A stretch of DNA of 64,000 nucleotides. Source: JBPCQA01 sp050998615. GTDB taxonomy: Bacteria; Actinomycetota; Actinomycetes; Propionibacteriales; Nocardioidaceae. Positions 61,812 through 64,000 of this stretch are shown piece after piece (positions within the stretch are counted from its first letter, which is position 1; every line of letters starts with the position of its first letter). The position numbers and the translations under genes were made by a program. The notes beneath the pieces were generated by a model. It saw nothing but the letters and a program-made list of their open reading frames with translations, made no database searches and was not told the origin of the DNA. The stretch spans positions 62,001 through 126,000 of the forward strand of contig JBPCQA010000019.1 in the NCBI GenBank assembly GCA_050998615.1, read 5' to 3'.

Positions 61812-62109
61812 GGACCTGGAGAAGTACGAGACGGAGATGGAACTTCATCTCTATCGCGAGTACCGCGACGTGGTCGGCATCTTCAAGTACGTTGTCGAGA
61901 CGGATCGGCGCTTCTACCTGTGCAACGCCGTTGACCTCAAGGTGCGGACCGAGTCCAAAGACGCCTACTTCGAGGTCACCATGTCCGACGCATGGGTGTG
62001 GGACATGTACCGGCCGGCACGGTTTGCCAAGAACGTCAAAGTGGTCACATTCAAGGACGTCAACATCGAAGAGCTCTCCAAGAGCGATCTGGATCCACCC
62101 AAGCCATAG
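61801..62109 (+). CDS. DUF2469 protein
   Basis: A 102-residue acidic protein (MSAEDLEKYETEMELHLYREYRDVVGIFKYVVE, WVWDMYRPARFAKNVKVVTFKDVNIEEL) highly conserved in actinobacteria between rnhB and yraN (Rv2901c). Function unknown. ATG 61801 overlaps the rnhB stop region by 11 bases. Confidence 0.94.
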   Translation: MSAEDLEKYETEMELHLYREYRDVVGIFKYVVETDRRFYLCNAVDLKVRTESKDAYFEVTMSDAWVWDMYRPARFAKNVKVVTFKDVNIEELSKSDLDPPKP

Positions 62110-62265
62110 GGCAGCGCGGGCTCTTAGCCGAGCGGAAGGCCTCGGGTTTCGCGGCGCCGGCTGGTCGTACACAAATCGGTGTCGGCGTCAGCGGTGTCCA
62201 CCGGCTGGCAGCAGCTCTGGTGACTGACGCCGGGAGCAGCGACGCTGGGATCTGGAGGTGGATCC

Positions 62266-62634
62266 GTGACGTCAACACACGCGCAACGCAAGGCCTTGGG
62301 TGACTATGGAGAGCGCCTAGCCAGCCGACATCTGCAGGCGGCCGGGCTCACGGTGCTCGACCGCAACTGGCGCTGCAATCGCGGCGAAATCGACATCGTG
62401 GCCGAAGATGGGTCGACGCTTGTCATCTGCGAGGTGAAGACCAGGCGCAGCGATAGGTTCGGCACACCGCTGGAGGCGATCACGTCGCAAAAGGCCGCCC
62501 GGCTGAGCCGCCTTGGCTGGCGGTGGGCTAGCGAGCATCAGCTGCGTTACGCCGGTCTGCGCGTGGACGTGGTGGCGATCATGGCACCACCGCGTGGCCG
62601 ACCGGCCGTCGAGCATCTCATCGGAGTGGTGTGA
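62266..62634 (+). CDS. YraN/UPF0102 family nuclease-like protein
   Basis: The 122-residue product has the YraN core GDYGERLASRHLQAAGLTVLDRNWRCNRGEIDIVAEDG and VICEVKTRRSDRFGTP (D...ExK nuclease-fold motif). Role is unresolved; proposed Holliday-junction or DNA repair nuclease. GTG start at 62266, followed by comM after one base. The 156-bp gap before it contains GCGCGGGCTCT (62114-62124), a core of the inverted-repeat element. Confidence 0.92.
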   Translation: MTSTHAQRKALGDYGERLASRHLQAAGLTVLDRNWRCNRGEIDIVAEDGSTLVICEVKTRRSDRFGTPLEAITSQKAARLSRLGWRWASEHQLRYAGLRVDVVAIMAPPRGRPAVEHLIGVV

Positions 62635-62635
62635 C

Positions 62636-64000
62636 ATGGCGACCGGGAGGACGTATTCGGTGGCCCTGGACGGTGTCGTCGGTCGCATCGTCACCGTAGA
62701 GGCCGACATCAGCGACGGTGTCCCCGGTTGGGCGCTCAGCGGTCTCCCCGATGCCTGTGTGGCCGAGGCGCGAGACCGCTGCCGAGCCGCGCTGATCAAC
62801 AGTCACCAACATTGGCCGGACCGGAAGATCACCGTGGCGATGTATCCGGCCGATGTGCGCAAGATGGGATCGCACTACGACCTCGCCATCGCGCTGGCGC
62901 TGCTGATGGCGCAAGGGGTCTTGACGTTGGAGGGCTTCGCCCCGGCGGTCGTCTTCGGGGAGCTGGGGCTGGACGGTCGGGTGCGGACAGTGCCCGGTGT
63001 GCTCCCCGCTGTGCTGGCGGCGGCCGAGTCAGGGGTAGCTCGCGTCATCGTGCCTGAGGCCAACGTTGCCGAAGCTCAGCTCGTCGACGGCGTTGAGGTG
63101 CTCGGAGTGCAATCCCTACGCGAATGCGTCGCAGTCCTGCTGGGCGAAGACCTGCCGGACGACCTGGAGCTGCCGCCGCTGCATGGTGAGTTGCAGCTGC
63201 CGACTCGTCAGCCGACGTTTCCTGAGGCTACCGACCTCGCGGACGTGCGTGGCCAGACTCAGGCCAGATGGTGTGTCGAGGTCGCAGCCGCCGGTGGTCA
63301 TCACCTGTTCTTGGAGGGGCCGCCGGGGGCAGGCAAGACGATGTTGGCCGAGCGATTCCCGATGCTGCTGCCCGACCTGGGGCTGGCCCCGTCGATCGAG
63401 GTGAGCAAGATCCATTCGGTGGCGGGCTTGCTTTCTCGTGAGGAGCCACGGGTGATTCGGCCGCCGTTCTTGGCGCCCAACCACACCGATACCGTGCCGT
63501 CGGTCATCGGCGGCGGCAGCCGGCTCATCAAACCGGGCGCGATCAGCCTGGCTCACCATGGCGTGCTGTTCATGGACGAGGCGCCGGAGTTCAAGCCGAC
63601 CGTCCACGACGCACTTCGGCAACCTTTGGAAAGCGGGGAGATCTCGATCCGCCGCGCCGACGGCAGCGCCAAGTTCCCGGCCAACTTCCAGCTCATCTTC
63701 GCCGCGAACCCCTGTCCATGCGGCTTTGGATTCCGCACGGGCAGACGCTGCGATTGTCCACCGATCAAGCGCAGGCGCTACCACGAGCGGATCAGCGGAC
63801 CGGTCCGCGACCGCATCGACGTCTTGCACACGGTGTTGCCTGTCTCTCGCGTCGACATGCGCCGCGAGGTGGGCAGCACCGGCTCGACCGCGGCGGTCGC
63901 CGGTCGGGTCCTGGACGCGCGTGAGCGCCAACGGTTTCGGTTCGCCGACATGCCGTGGCTCACCAACGCCGGCGTTCCCGGTTACGAGTTTCGACGGCGC
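62636..64000 (+). CDS. comM: ComM/YifB-type Mg-chelatase-like AAA+ helicase (partial)
   Basis: The first 455 residues are inside the window; the gene runs off the right edge. An N-terminal Lon-like domain (VEADISDGVPGWALSGLPD, AMYPADVRKMGSHYDLAIAL) is followed by the AAA+ domain with Walker A EGPPGAGKT, MDEAPEF Walker B, AANPCPCGF and the RERISGPVRDRID sensor. Such proteins promote branch migration in transformation or recombination. ATG 62636 is one base after the yraN stop. Confidence 0.94.
   Translation, partial: MATGRTYSVALDGVVGRIVTVEADISDGVPGWALSGLPDACVAEARDRCRAALINSHQHWPDRKITVAMYPADVRKMGSHYDLAIALALLMAQGVLTLEGFAPAVVFGELGLDGRVRTVPGVLPAVLAAAESGVARVIVPEANVAEAQLVDGVEVLGVQSLRECVAVLLGEDLPDDLELPPLHGELQLPTRQPTFPEATDLADVRGQTQARWCVEVAAAGGHHLFLEGPPGAGKTMLAERFPMLLPDLGLAPSIEVSKIHSVAGLLSREEPRVIRPPFLAPNHTDTVPSVIGGGSRLIKPGAISLAHHGVLFMDEAPEFKPTVHDALRQPLESGEISIRRADGSAKFPANFQLIFAANPCPCGFGFRTGRRCDCPPIKRRRYHERISGPVRDRIDVLHTVLPVSRVDMRREVGSTGSTAAVAGRVLDARERQRFRFADMPWLTNAGVPGYEFRRR

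Overview
The window is high-GC actinobacterial chromosome with almost no empty sequence. Gene order matches blocks conserved in mycobacteria and Streptomyces: ilvC-serA; a fumarylacetoacetase-family gene with gltX and the tRNA-Gln/tRNA-Glu pair; hupB-cofC-plsC-gpsA-ddl-thiL-rpmB-yloV-recG-rsmD-coaD; sepIVA-DUF177-rpmF-rnc-mutM-smc-ftsY; and ffh-rpsP-khpA-rimM-trmD-rplS-lepB-rnhB-DUF2469-yraN-comM. F420 biosynthesis (cofC), a lysine/alanine-rich HupB tail, many GTG/TTG starts, many ATGA/GTGA overlaps and many apparently leaderless promoters (TANNNT 6-8 bases before the start codon) all fit Actinobacteria. Dispersed intergenic repeats ending in CGAGACGCTCGCT suggest a relative of Propionibacteriales, but that placement is inference.

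Layout. 0-5 kb: a lipoprotein, a ketol-acid reductoisomerase (KARI) homologue that has lost every catalytic and metal-binding residue checked plus the nucleotide-binding glycines, then serA and ilvE. 5-18.4 kb is an accessory signalling and envelope region: a multi-pass Ser/Thr kinase, an mgtC remnant, a CapA-family lipoprotein, a histidine kinase and response regulator placed on either side of a lipoprotein-ABC-ABC-permease operon, a second complete two-component system, and a small acidic secreted protein preceded by operator-like repeats. 18.5-23.2 kb: FAH-family enzyme, gltX, CPBP protease, VanW-like protein, two tRNAs. 23.5-27 kb: a secreted choice-of-anchor-like protein and an alkylation-repair pair (AdaA-AlkA fusion plus Ogt). 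27-43 kb: nucleoid, F420, phospholipid, cell-wall, thiamine, ribosomal and repair genes. 43.5-49 kb: smc and ftsY, with a 22-bp tandem repeat before smc and another after ftsY. 49-56 kb: MpaB-like oxygenase, metallo-hydrolase, AlaX, ffh, amidohydrolase and formaldehyde dehydrogenase, where many actinobacteria carry amtB-glnB-glnD. 56-64 kb: ribosome, tRNA-modification and secretion genes, ending inside comM.

The most unusual items are the KARI pseudoenzyme translationally coupled to serA, the second two-component system with its palindrome and 11-bp-spaced repeats, a 164-bp inverted-repeat element whose end also forms the C-terminus of a response regulator, the 22-bp repeats around smc-ftsY, and several in-frame microsatellites in housekeeping genes. 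No CRISPR array, rRNA operon, intact insertion sequence or prophage is visible.
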